From UBA1413 sp964349885 (GTDB lineage: Bacteria > Bacteroidota > Bacteroidia > Bacteroidales > Prolixibacteraceae), in the NCBI GenBank assembly GCA_964349885.1, contig CAYGIQ010000100.1:1-9661 (forward strand): 9,661 bases of DNA, read 5' to 3'. The translations under genes were made by a program, and so were the position numbers. A model generated the notes under the pieces. The model was not told where the DNA came from. It searched no databases and worked only from the letters and a program-made list of their open reading frames with translations. Positions 1 through 7,368 of the stretch are shown piece after piece (the stretch's first letter is position 1; each line of letters begins with the position of its first letter).

Positions 1-202
1 GGGTAAGAATACCCGAAAGCTGAGCCTCCTTGAGTTCTAGGTAATCGTTCTGAAGGAGTCCGGTATAACCAGAACGGAAGCCAATAACTTCCATTCCATA
101 ATCCACTATGGCCGTTTTGCCAACCCCTCTGATGGCGGCATTCAATCCGGGGCAGTCGCCTCCTGCAGTTAAAATTCCGATTCGTTTGGTCTTTCCGGGC
201 AT
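1..202 (-). CDS. pfkA: 6-phosphofructokinase, N-terminal part (runs off the left edge)
   Basis: Phosphorylates fructose 6-phosphate to fructose 1,6-bisphosphate in glycolysis. Only the first 67 codons are present; the gene starts at the ATG at 202-200 and leaves the window at base 1. The visible protein begins with MPGKTKRIGILTAGGDCPGL. The GGDCPGLNA motif at residues 14-22 is the glycine-rich nucleotide-binding loop of the PFK family, and GFRSGYTGLL (41-50) fits the next conserved block. The GGDCPGLN version is common in the group that holds both ATP- and pyrophosphate-dependent enzymes. The residues that decide the phosphoryl donor lie outside the window, so the donor cannot be told. No nearby upstream start competes. 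A good Bacteroidota promoter lies at 251-283 on the same strand. Confidence 0.9.
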   Translation of the reverse strand, partial: MPGKTKRIGILTAGGDCPGLNAAIRGVGKTAIVDYGMEVIGFRSGYTGLLQNDYLELKEAQLSGILT

Positions 203-250
203 AGGCAATTGCTCTCTGGCTGCTTGATGTGAGTGTTAAATGCGATGGCA

Positions 251-283
251 CAAAGGTACAAAATAGATTGCAGTATGTTCAAA
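251..283 (-). promoter_or_regulatory. Bacteroidota-type promoter for the phosphofructokinase gene
   Basis: On the minus strand the -33 box TTTG (283-280) is followed after 21 bases by TACCTTTG (258-251), an exact match to the -7 consensus TAnnTTTG of Bacteroidota. Transcription would start at about 245, giving an untranslated leader of about 40 bases before the ATG at 202. The motif match is seen directly; activity is inferred. Confidence 0.6.
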
Positions 284-296
284 TTTTCTATTTTTG
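267..296 (+). promoter_or_regulatory. Bacteroidota-type promoter for the DUF1080 lipoprotein gene
   Basis: TATTTTTG at 289-296 is an exact match to the -7 consensus TAnnTTTG. An imperfect -33 box, ATTG, sits at 267-270, 18 bases upstream. Transcription would begin near 302, about 40 bases before the ATG at 343. The elements interleave with those of the opposing phosphofructokinase promoter. Confidence 0.5.
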
Positions 297-342
297 CCTA
301 ACTTGCTGATTGGATTATTTTTCAAACTTAAAATGGATAGCG

Positions 343-1122
343 ATGAGAAAAATTTTGACTGTTTTGTTTGTATCTTCTTTTGTTTTCTTGGTTGCCTGTC
401 AGGGTGGCCAGCAGAGAGCTTCACAGCAATCGTCGGAGCCGGTGGAGGTTTTGCCTAACCAGTTGACTGCTGAAGAGCAGGCCGATGGATGGATGTTGTT
501 GTTCGACGGCGAAACTTCAGACGGATGGCGTGGTGTTAACAAAGAACATTTTCCAGCTGCCTGGCAGATTGTGGATGGTACCATAATGTGTAAAGGTTCT
601 GGTCGCGGCGAGGCTGGTTCTGCCGATGGTGGCGACATCCTGTTCGATCGCGAATTCAGCAATTTCAGGCTGAAAATGGAATGGAAAGTATCAGAAGGTG
701 GTAACTCAGGTATCTTTTACCTCGGGAAGGAGATTGAAGGATGGCCTATCTGGCGCACCGCTCCTGAAATGCAGATACTTGACAATGAGCGTCACCCCGA
801 TTCATTTTTGGGCATCGACGGCAACCGGAAGGCTGGTTCGCTCTATGACCTGATTCCTGCCGTTCCGCAAAATTCAAACCCTGCCGGCGAATGGAACTCT
901 ATTGAGATCATTGTTTACCGCGGCACAGTGGTGCACAAACAGAACGACGAAACAGTGCTGGAGTACCACCTCTGGACCGATGAATGGAACCAGCTGGTTT
1001 CCGGTTCAAAATTCCCTGGACTTAACCCCGACTGGGCCAATGTACCCGAATCGGGCTATATCTCGCTTCAGGATCATGGCGATGATGTATGGTTCCGCAA
1101 CATTAAAATCAAAGAGCTTTAA
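343..1122 (+). CDS. Lipoprotein of the 3-keto-disaccharide hydrolase (DUF1080) family
   Basis: A 259-residue secreted lipoprotein. Residues 1-19 form a lipoprotein signal peptide: Arg-Lys, then a hydrophobic stretch, then the lipobox LVAC with the lipidated cysteine at 19. A Gln/Ser-rich tether follows to about residue 40. Residues 48-259 form one DUF1080 beta-sandwich domain (3-keto-disaccharide hydrolase, related to laminin-G/concanavalin-like folds). Landmarks are the opening GWMLLFDGET (49-58), NSGIFYLG (121-128), PEMQILDNERHPD (141-153), AGSLYDLIPA (164-173), GEWNSIEI (182-189) and the closing GYISLQDHGDDVWFRNIKIK. Some family members cleave 3-keto-glycosides made by sugar oxidoreductases, but most are untested, so the substrate is open. 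The ATG at 343 is chosen over an in-frame TTG at 310 because it places a standard signal peptide at the N-terminus. No sugar oxidoreductase or SusC/D pair is next to it. Probably anchored in the periplasm or outer membrane. Confidence 0.88.
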   Translation: MRKILTVLFVSSFVFLVACQGGQQRASQQSSEPVEVLPNQLTAEEQADGWMLLFDGETSDGWRGVNKEHFPAAWQIVDGTIMCKGSGRGEAGSADGGDILFDREFSNFRLKMEWKVSEGGNSGIFYLGKEIEGWPIWRTAPEMQILDNERHPDSFLGIDGNRKAGSLYDLIPAVPQNSNPAGEWNSIEIIVYRGTVVHKQNDETVLEYHLWTDEWNQLVSGSKFPGLNPDWANVPESGYISLQDHGDDVWFRNIKIKEL

Positions 1123-1143
1123 TCAGACGCTGCAACAATAGTT

Positions 1144-1180
1144 AAGCGGCTGCTTCCATGATGGGGGGAGCCGCTTTTTT
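1144..1180 (+). terminator. Rho-independent terminator after the DUF1080 gene
   Basis: An 8-bp perfect stem, AAGCGGCT (1144-1151) with AGCCGCTT (1169-1176), closes a 17-base loop and runs into six T residues (1175-1180). It begins 22 bases after the DUF1080 stop codon. The T-run overlaps the stop codon of the convergent gldB gene (1181-1179). There is no comparable T-run on the minus strand, so it should act mainly on plus-strand transcripts. Confidence 0.75.
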
Positions 1181-2189
1181 ATGGCAGATAGGCCGATTGA
1201 TTCAGAATCTCCTGATAATTCTGATGGGTTAGCAGGTCGGCAAGGGTTGCATCTGGGTTGCGCTTCAGGTACCTACGCACAATTTGCCGGCCAATCCAGT
1301 TCCCGGTACGCGCAGGCGAGGCTTCTGGAAAACCATTGGTCTGCGGCCCGTCGCCAATGTACCGTACAATATCCATTTGCCGGTTGGAGTATAGCAATTC
1401 GTTGTCGATTAAGTATTCCCACATCTGCGCCTCGTTGGCATAACACCATTCTAACTGCTCTGCCGTAAATCCGTTGATCAGTGAATCTTGCGTGGAGGGA
1501 AGCATCGCCTCCATGGCATGCAAAATCACCCCTTCGTAAATTATATGGTCGAGCAGGGTGGTAGCGGTTTCACTTATTGGAAACAGGTCTCTCATCCATA
1601 CATGAACCGCGTCGACCGGAATCATCGCCGTTTCCATCCGGCGCTGCTTGTATTGGGGAATCCCCAGCAGGGTGTAATAGGCAATGTCGGGCCCTAGGTA
1701 TTTATCGAGACTAATACCCACGAGGTTGTTCACTGCAAACACCGATTCGTTAAAACCCGATACACAGACATATACAATAGGCATAGGGCGCTCCGGAAAA
1801 TAATACCTGAAGTGTTTAAAGGCTTGTGCCAATTCGTGCTGAAGTGGGCGCAAGTCGGCCAAACGCTCACCCGTTAGCCGGTAAATCGACTGAATGAGGG
1901 TATCGTTGAGGAAGTACCGCATTGCATCGCGGGTAAATGAATCTTCTAATGTGCCAATTCTTAATAGATCTGCCGTATAGATATCCGTAAAAAAGGGATG
2001 CTGCTCACGTACAAAAAGCAACTGATCGTCTGATGGTTCTGTGCCAAGTGCGCTAATTATGGTATCGAACCGCACTATGGTTACCTCTTCCAGAATCCCA
2101 GAAATATCGACTTTTAATGGATTCCTCTGACATGACGATAGCGTCATAATCAGAATGGCAAAAAAGATCACTGGTCGGAGAAACTTCAT
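1179..2189 (-). CDS. gldB: Gliding motility-associated lipoprotein GldB
   Basis: A 336-residue predicted lipoprotein of the GldB family, an envelope lipoprotein needed for gliding in Flavobacterium johnsoniae but also found in non-gliding Bacteroidota. The signal peptide (residues 1-20) ends in the lipobox LSSC with the acylated cysteine at 20. The mature protein opens with a stretch typical of GldB, roughly VDISGILEEVTIVRFD at 27-42, and continues with HPFFTDIY and FRYYFPERPMPIVYV. The middle holds a conserved section around NNLVGISLDKYLG and YKQRRMETAMIPVDAV. The C-terminal part has GNWIGRQIVRRYL near residue 300. The remote resemblance of this family to zinc-peptidase-like folds is not assessed here. 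gldB lies divergent from nadE across 210 bases; gldC, its usual partner in flavobacteria, is not in the window. The job in this organism is uncertain, since gliding needs many other gld/spr genes outside the window. Confidence 0.87.
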   Translation of the reverse strand: MKFLRPVIFFAILIMTLSSCQRNPLKVDISGILEEVTIVRFDTIISALGTEPSDDQLLFVREQHPFFTDIYTADLLRIGTLEDSFTRDAMRYFLNDTLIQSIYRLTGERLADLRPLQHELAQAFKHFRYYFPERPMPIVYVCVSGFNESVFAVNNLVGISLDKYLGPDIAYYTLLGIPQYKQRRMETAMIPVDAVHVWMRDLFPISETATTLLDHIIYEGVILHAMEAMLPSTQDSLINGFTAEQLEWCYANEAQMWEYLIDNELLYSNRQMDIVRYIGDGPQTNGFPEASPARTGNWIGRQIVRRYLKRNPDATLADLLTHQNYQEILNQSAYLP

Positions 2190-2275
2190 CTGTTCTGTAT
2201 TTTGTATCTTATACGGTTAGGCGTTAACCTTATTGCGAATGTGGTCTAAAAAGTGGAGATTTGCAACAATAAAAC

Positions 2276-2283
2276 TAATTTTG
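2276..2283 (+). promoter_or_regulatory. Possible -7 box upstream of nadE
   Basis: TAATTTTG matches TAnnTTTG exactly. It lies 117 bases before the nadE start. The only nearby TTTG (2260-2263) is 12 bases upstream, too close for a normal -33 box, so this is a weak call. The rest of the 210-base gldB-nadE gap (2190-2399) is AT-rich and shows no open reading frame, hairpin terminator or RNA gene that I can support. Confidence 0.25.
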
Positions 2284-2399
2284 ACGGTACAATTCATCTT
2301 CAGGTGGACCTTCAAAATTTAACTCAGGGCGACCTAAATTGAGGGACTGAAAATTTTGCAAGACCCCGGAAACCCACTTGGGTATAAGTACTGAAACAA

Positions 2400-4064
2400 A
2401 TGAATCGAAATGAACAACCTATGAATATAGCACTGGCGCAAATCAATTATACCATAGGCGATTTGGAAGGAAACAGCCGGAAGATGGTGGCAGCCATTCA
2501 CCGTGCAAAACTGGCAGGTGCCGCACTGGTTGTTTTTTCAGAGCTTTCCGTTACCGGGTATTATCCGCACGACATGCTTGAAAAGAGCGATTTTGTTGAT
2601 CGCTCCATCACTACCATCGAAGCAATGGCGCAGCACTGCCAAGGTATTGCTGCCTTGGTGGGTGGCCCTGCAGTTAACCGCGAAGGACGTGGTAAGCAAC
2701 TCTACAATGCAGCGTGGTTTTTGGCAGAAGGTCGCGTAAAGGAGGTATTCTATAAAACACTGCTGCCCACCTACGATGTTTTTGATGAATACCGTCATTT
2801 TGAACCCAACAACAGCTTTCGGATTCTCGAATATGGCGGATACCGCATTGCCGTTACCATTTGTGAAGATATCTGGGATGAACAACCGGCGTTCAGCGAC
2901 TTTGGGAAAAGCAGTATGTACCGCTCTTCCCCATTAGAGGAGTTGATGCAGTTTTCGCCCAATCTGCTGATCAACCTCTCTGCTTCGCCTTTCTCTCATA
3001 CGCAGGAACATTGGCGGAAGCAGATTCTTCTTGCAAAGGCCAAACGGTATGGTTTGCCACTGGTGTATGTCAACCAGGTGGGAGCACATGCCGAAATGAT
3101 CTTCGATGGTGGTTCGATGGTGGTTATGGCCGATGGTGCTATTGCGCACGAGCTTGCCTACTTTAAAGAGGATTTTGCCATAGTAGACATTTCAGAGCCT
3201 GCGGTAGCCATCCAATCGGCTCCCAATAATCCGGTTCAAAAGATACACGATGCTTTGGTTATGGGAATAGCCGACTATTTTGGAAAATCGGGTTTTACCT
3301 CAGCAACCCTCGGACTATCGGGGGGCATCGATTCGGCGGTGGTGGCGGCATTGGCGGTGACTGCCCTCGGGAAGGAGAATGTGCATGGTTTGCTTATGCC
3401 CTCTGCATATTCCAGTCAGCACTCTGTGGATGATGCTGTAGCGTTGGCACAAAATCTGGGCATAGGTTACGATATCGTGTCCATTGAGAAGAGTTTCGAT
3501 GCGGTTACTGATGCCATGCAACCCCTGTTTGGGGAGCTCCCTGCCGATGTTACCGAAGAGAACATGCAGGCCCGAATCAGAGGGGTTCTGGTTATGGCAC
3601 TGTCGAACAAAATGGGTCATATTGTCCTCAATACGACCAACAAAAGCGAAGCTGCCGTGGGCTATGGTACCTTGTACGGCGATATGAATGGAGGCCTTTC
3701 AGTATTGGGCGATGTATATAAAACCGATGTTTACCGACTGGCCGATTTTATCAACAGCAACGGCGAACTCATACCTCGAAATACCATACAGAAGCCGCCT
3801 TCGGCCGAGTTGCGTCCCGGACAGAAAGACAGTGATTCGCTGCCCGATTACAACATTCTCGATGCTATTCTTTTTCAGTACATTGAGCTCAACCGTTCGG
3901 TGTCCGATATCATTGCCATGGGATTTCCTGAAGATGCCGTAAGGAAGATGATCGGACTGGTCGATCGCAACGAATATAAGCGCTTTCAGGCTGCTCCCAT
4001 ACTGAGGGTTAGCTCGAAAGCTTTCGGCTTTGGCCGAAGAATGCCTTTGGTGGCCCGCTATTGA
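2400..4064 (+). CDS. nadE: Glutamine-dependent NAD+ synthetase
   Basis: Catalyses the last step of NAD biosynthesis: ATP-dependent amidation of deamido-NAD+, with ammonia released from glutamine and channelled between two domains. The protein has 554 residues. Residues 8-270 are a carbon-nitrogen hydrolase (nitrilase-type) glutaminase domain with the catalytic triad Glu48 (FSELSVTGYYP), Lys119 (FYKTLLPTYDVFDE) and Cys155 (AVTICEDIWDE). Residues about 280-554 are the synthetase domain with the ATP pyrophosphatase P-loop SGGIDSAVV at 307-315, the NTTNKSEAAVGYGTLYGDM block (411-429) and IPRNTIQKPPSAELRPGQ (458-475). All key residues are present. Two start codons are possible: ATG at 2400 and ATG at 2421. 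Family similarity starts at the second (MNIALAQINY), which may be the true start. No Shine-Dalgarno sequence separates them. Cytoplasmic. Confidence 0.95.
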   Translation: MNRNEQPMNIALAQINYTIGDLEGNSRKMVAAIHRAKLAGAALVVFSELSVTGYYPHDMLEKSDFVDRSITTIEAMAQHCQGIAALVGGPAVNREGRGKQLYNAAWFLAEGRVKEVFYKTLLPTYDVFDEYRHFEPNNSFRILEYGGYRIAVTICEDIWDEQPAFSDFGKSSMYRSSPLEELMQFSPNLLINLSASPFSHTQEHWRKQILLAKAKRYGLPLVYVNQVGAHAEMIFDGGSMVVMADGAIAHELAYFKEDFAIVDISEPAVAIQSAPNNPVQKIHDALVMGIADYFGKSGFTSATLGLSGGIDSAVVAALAVTALGKENVHGLLMPSAYSSQHSVDDAVALAQNLGIGYDIVSIEKSFDAVTDAMQPLFGELPADVTEENMQARIRGVLVMALSNKMGHIVLNTTNKSEAAVGYGTLYGDMNGGLSVLGDVYKTDVYRLADFINSNGELIPRNTIQKPPSAELRPGQKDSDSLPDYNILDAILFQYIELNRSVSDIIAMGFPEDAVRKMIGLVDRNEYKRFQAAPILRVSSKAFGFGRRMPLVARY

Positions 4065-4113
4065 GCCTTATATTCAGAGTGTAGCCTGCCAATATCTAAT
4101 TCCCTAAAATTGT

Positions 4114-4121
4114 TAAATTTG
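4114..4121 (+). promoter_or_regulatory. -7 promoter box before the Crp/Fnr regulator gene
   Basis: TAAATTTG matches the Bacteroidota -7 consensus TAnnTTTG exactly and lies 27 bases before the ATG at 4149. No clear TTTG is present about 20 bases upstream. It suggests that the regulator can be transcribed on its own rather than only by read-through from nadE, from which it is separated by 84 bases. Confidence 0.4.
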
Positions 4122-4148
4122 TGGCTATAATCCCTTATCATCATATGT

Positions 4149-4847
4149 ATGTTATTCGCCGATGGAATTAAGGACGTGCTGGATAATCCGAAATCGCTCT
4201 TTTATGAGCTCAATGAGGAAGAGAAAAAACAGCTCCAGCACCACGTAACCTTCTCGAAATACCGACGCAATGAGATGGTTTTTCATGAAGGTGATAAGCC
4301 AACTGGTTTTTTGATGCTGGTTAAGGGCAAGGTGAAAATCGTGAAAGAAGGCGTAGGAGGAAGAGAGCAAATTATACGGATGTCGAAGGCGCCGGGAGTT
4401 ATCGGTTACCGCGCCATTTTTGCCGAAGAGAACCACATTGCGTCTGCGGTTACCATTGAGGAGTCGACCATAGCCAACATCGACCTCGATTTTATTTTTC
4501 AGACTGCCATGAAGAATGCCGATTTTTGCCTGCAGGTAATTCGGCGAATGGCCCGCGAACTTGGGTTTTCCAATGCGCGTACCGTGGCGCTTACCCAAAA
4601 ACATATCCGGGGTCGCCTGGCTGAATCGCTTATCCTTTTATCAAAAAAATATGGATTCGAAAACGATGGCACCACCCTTAAGGTGTACATATCGCGCGAA
4701 GATATTGCCAACCTTTCGAATATGACTACCTCAAATGCAATCCGCACCCTTTCTGCATTTGCCAATGAAACCATCATTGCCATCGATGGACGAAAAATCA
4801 AAATTGTTGATTTGAAGCGGCTGGAATGGATTAGTAAGCTCGGCTAA
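4149..4847 (+). CDS. Crp/Fnr-family transcriptional regulator
   Basis: A 232-residue cytoplasmic DNA-binding regulator. Residues about 15-120 form a cyclic-nucleotide-binding-type beta-barrel: FHEGDKPTGFLMLVKGKVKI (45-64) is the typical family start, followed by GREQIIRMSKAPGVIGYRAI. A long dimerisation helix covers about 120-145 (FCLQVIRRMARELG). Residues about 148-225 are a winged helix-turn-helix with helices near SREDIANLSNMTTSNAIRTL (182-201) and wing strands IIAIDGRKIKIVD. There is one cysteine only (127), so it cannot carry the FNR-type 4Fe-4S cluster. The effector-binding loop does not show the clear RxS arginine-serine pair of cAMP-binding CRP. It is therefore an orphan regulator of unknown ligand and targets. 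It converges on murF-alr with 46 bases between stops. Confidence 0.9.
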   Translation: MLFADGIKDVLDNPKSLFYELNEEEKKQLQHHVTFSKYRRNEMVFHEGDKPTGFLMLVKGKVKIVKEGVGGREQIIRMSKAPGVIGYRAIFAEENHIASAVTIEESTIANIDLDFIFQTAMKNADFCLQVIRRMARELGFSNARTVALTQKHIRGRLAESLILLSKKYGFENDGTTLKVYISREDIANLSNMTTSNAIRTLSAFANETIIAIDGRKIKIVDLKRLEWISKLG

Positions 4848-4855
4848 GGCAGAAT

Positions 4856-4884
4856 GATACATCGAGCGCGGATGCGGTTGTATC
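4856..4884. terminator. Weak hairpin between convergent genes
   Basis: GATACA (4856-4861) pairs with TGTATC (4879-4884) in the 46-base gap between the regulator gene and the end of murF-alr. On the plus strand five T residues follow at 4891-4895, six bases after the stem. The stem is short and AT-rich with a 17-base loop, so it is only a possible terminator. Confidence 0.25.
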
Positions 4885-4893
4885 TCTACGTTT

Positions 4894-7368
4894 TTATTCC
4901 TGAATATAGATCCGTTTTACACGCTGCGAGATTCCGGTGAGCATTTCGTAGGGGATGGTCCCTGCTTTGGCCGCCAACTCTGAAATTGGTATCTGGTCGC
5001 CAAAAATCTCAACTGCATCGCCCGGTTTGATTCCAAGACCGGTAACATCGGCCATACACATGTCCATGCATATGTTTCCGACAATGTCTGCCCTTTTGCC
5101 ACAAATAATAAGCTGTCCCACACCATTGCTCAGTCGGCGGTCGAGGCCGTCGGCATAGCCGACCGGTACAACAGCAATTTCAGAGGGGCGACTCACCCGG
5201 CCTGCCCTGTTGTATCCAACGGTTTCTCCGGGAGTTACTTTTTTTACCTGAGAAACGGTGCTGGTAAGGCGACCTACGGATTGCAAAGGTCCTTGCAGAT
5301 TGCTAACGCCATAGAGGCCAATGCCGAGCCTGACCATATCGAACTGGTATTCGGGGAATCGTTCTATACCGGCCGAGTTGAGCAGGTGGCGCATTGGGGA
5401 AGTGCCAGTGCTTTGGATGAGGTGAAGGCTGAGTTCTTCAAATCGTTTAGCCTGTTCGTGGGTAAACCGATCGAACTGCGGATCGTCGGTTGCTGCCAGG
5501 TGAGAAAATATGGATACAATGTCCAGCGTACCCCCATGATGCAGCAGTTTTGCAAGGGAGTTCAGCTCCTCCTCGGTTTTAAAGCCCAAGCGGTTCATCC
5601 CTGTATCGAGTTTTATGTGCACCGGAAACGCTTTTACTGCATTGAGGGAGACCAATGCACTGAATTCCTCTGCCAGCTGTAAATCGTAAAGATTGGGTTC
5701 CAGTCGGTAGTCAATTAGGAGCTGCAGGCTGTGTCTTTCTGGATTCATGACCACAATAGGGGTAGCAATGCCTGCGATCCGCAATTCGACCCCCTCGTCG
5801 GCAACAGCCACCGCTAGGTAGTCGATGCGCTGGTATTGCAACATCTTGGCAATTTCTGTATCGCCTGTCCCATACGAAAAGGCTTTAACCATGGCCATAA
5901 TGCGGGTGGCGGGTGAGAGCATCGACCTGTAGTGATTCAGGTTATCGGTCATTCGGTTAAGGTTGATCTCGAGCACGGTTTGGTGCACCTTCTGCTGCAT
6001 TGTTGATGAAATCTCTTCGAAACGAAATTCCCGTGCGCCCTTTATTAAGATGGTCGATTGCATCAAGACATCGCTTTTAACCTGCTTTAAAAAGGCTCCA
6101 ACGGTAGGGTAAAAGGTTGCTGGCAGGGTAAACTGACTGGCAGCGGAGGTTATGGAGGGTCCAATGCCTATGAGCAAATTGGTGTTGCTGTCGTTGAGCA
6201 GTTGGTTTACCCGTCGATAAAGTGCCGTTTCGGTTTGGCCCGATTGGTGAATATCGGAAAGAATGACGATTTTCCTCGAATGGTTGGTTTCGGCCTGGTG
6301 TGTCATTACTCCAAGCGCTATCTCCAGCGAATTGATGTCGCTGTTGTAATAATCGTTGATTAGGAGGCTGCCGTGGCTGCCTTTCTTGAGTTCCAGCCGC
6401 ATGGCCACAGGCGACAGATGCCCGAACATCGGGAGAAAAGTCAGAGGATCGATGCCAAGTGCGGTTGCTGCTGCAAAGCAATGGCAGCAGTTTTCGATCG
6501 AGGAATTGTCGGTAAAGGGAATTTGGAATTCGTAATGCAGTTGGCCGGATAGTGCGGTTACAATCGTTGCTGTTCCTGCGGGTTTTATGTGGTATTGAAT
6601 CTGAGCTGGCCTTTCCTGCAGCGACCAGCTCACTGGTGCGACTCCATAGCGACGGCAATGCTCCTCAAGCAAGGGTGCAGCAACAGGTTGGTCGGCGCAA
6701 AAAACCAACTTTTCTGCCTTTGCAAAAAGAGTCAACTTCTCAAGAGTCTTTTCCTGAAGTGAGCCAAAGTGTTCCTGATGGGCTTCCCCAATGTTGGTAA
6801 ATATGCCAATTGTAGGCTGTATGATTGTGGCAAGACGCTCCATCTCTCCCGGTTGCGAAATTCCTGCTTCGAAGATGGCCAGCCGATGGTCGGGTTGGAG
6901 GTTCCAAACAGAGAGCGGAACCCCCACCTGCGAGTTGTAACTTTTGGGACTTCGTATAACCGAAATATGTGGCGACACGAGATCGTGGAGCCATTCTTTG
7001 ACAACCGTTTTGCCATTGCTTCCGGTAATACCCACTACAGGAAGGGAATAACACGATCGGTGGTAGGCAGCCAGTTGCTGAAGCGCCTCTAGCGTGTCGT
7101 TTACCCTTATCAGTGCCACTTTGCTGTTTGAGGGGATTTCCACAGTTTCGGAAACCACAAATACCTGAACTCCCTTCTTTGTCAATTCATTCAGAAAGTG
7201 ATGCCCATTGTTGCGTATCCCCTTGATGGCGAAAAACAGGGTTTCGCTCCCCGGCTGCGCAGTGCGGCTGTCGATGGCCAATCGGGAGATGGTGGTAGAT
7301 GGAGGGAGATCGTTTCGCACCAGGTCTCCCTTCAGAATTCTGGCAACTTGCGGCAGCGTGTAGATCAT
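4894..7368 (-). CDS. murF-alr: Bifunctional MurF (UDP-MurNAc-tripeptide:D-Ala-D-Ala ligase) / alanine racemase
   Basis: An 824-residue fusion of two peptidoglycan precursor enzymes. Residues 1-455 are MurF, which adds D-Ala-D-Ala to the UDP-MurNAc-tripeptide using ATP: the N-terminal DSRTAQPGSETLFFAIKG block (33-50), the ATP loop GITGSNGKT (113-121), EAGISQPGEM (167-176), TNIGEAHQEHFGS, and INDYYNSDINSLEIAL (337-352). Residues about 463-824 are a fold-type III PLP-dependent alanine racemase: Lys495 in MVKAFSYGTG is the Schiff-base lysine, with Arg593 (DTGMNRLG), His623 (FSHLAATD), Ser665 (NSAGIERF), Arg680 (VRLGIGLYG), the second catalytic base Tyr719 (VGYNRAG), VGYADGLDRR and the substrate-loop CMDM (768-771). 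Both halves look intact. Such fusions are known in Bacteroidota. The start codon overlaps the tdk stop (ATGA, 7368-7365), so the two are very likely co-transcribed and translationally coupled. Cytoplasmic. Confidence 0.95.
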   Translation of the reverse strand: MIYTLPQVARILKGDLVRNDLPPSTTISRLAIDSRTAQPGSETLFFAIKGIRNNGHHFLNELTKKGVQVFVVSETVEIPSNSKVALIRVNDTLEALQQLAAYHRSCYSLPVVGITGSNGKTVVKEWLHDLVSPHISVIRSPKSYNSQVGVPLSVWNLQPDHRLAIFEAGISQPGEMERLATIIQPTIGIFTNIGEAHQEHFGSLQEKTLEKLTLFAKAEKLVFCADQPVAAPLLEEHCRRYGVAPVSWSLQERPAQIQYHIKPAGTATIVTALSGQLHYEFQIPFTDNSSIENCCHCFAAATALGIDPLTFLPMFGHLSPVAMRLELKKGSHGSLLINDYYNSDINSLEIALGVMTHQAETNHSRKIVILSDIHQSGQTETALYRRVNQLLNDSNTNLLIGIGPSITSAASQFTLPATFYPTVGAFLKQVKSDVLMQSTILIKGAREFRFEEISSTMQQKVHQTVLEINLNRMTDNLNHYRSMLSPATRIMAMVKAFSYGTGDTEIAKMLQYQRIDYLAVAVADEGVELRIAGIATPIVVMNPERHSLQLLIDYRLEPNLYDLQLAEEFSALVSLNAVKAFPVHIKLDTGMNRLGFKTEEELNSLAKLLHHGGTLDIVSIFSHLAATDDPQFDRFTHEQAKRFEELSLHLIQSTGTSPMRHLLNSAGIERFPEYQFDMVRLGIGLYGVSNLQGPLQSVGRLTSTVSQVKKVTPGETVGYNRAGRVSRPSEIAVVPVGYADGLDRRLSNGVGQLIICGKRADIVGNICMDMCMADVTGLGIKPGDAVEIFGDQIPISELAAKAGTIPYEMLTGISQRVKRIYIQE

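Noticed and set aside
310..342. An upstream TTG start for the DUF1080 lipoprotein
   Set aside because: It would place 11 extra residues before a standard signal peptide, and it lies within a few bases of the predicted transcription start.
4152..4604. A 150-codon minus-strand frame opposite the Crp/Fnr regulator
   Set aside because: It is fully antisense to a clear gene and shows no domain or start signal.
5281..5682. A 133-codon plus-strand frame opposite the racemase half of murF-alr
   Set aside because: Antisense to a conserved coding region; the translation resembles no family I know.
6077..6658. A 193-codon open frame on the minus strand inside murF-alr
   Set aside because: It lies in another frame of the same strand within the intact MurF domain, has no recognisable domain, and has a composition typical of an out-of-frame shadow.
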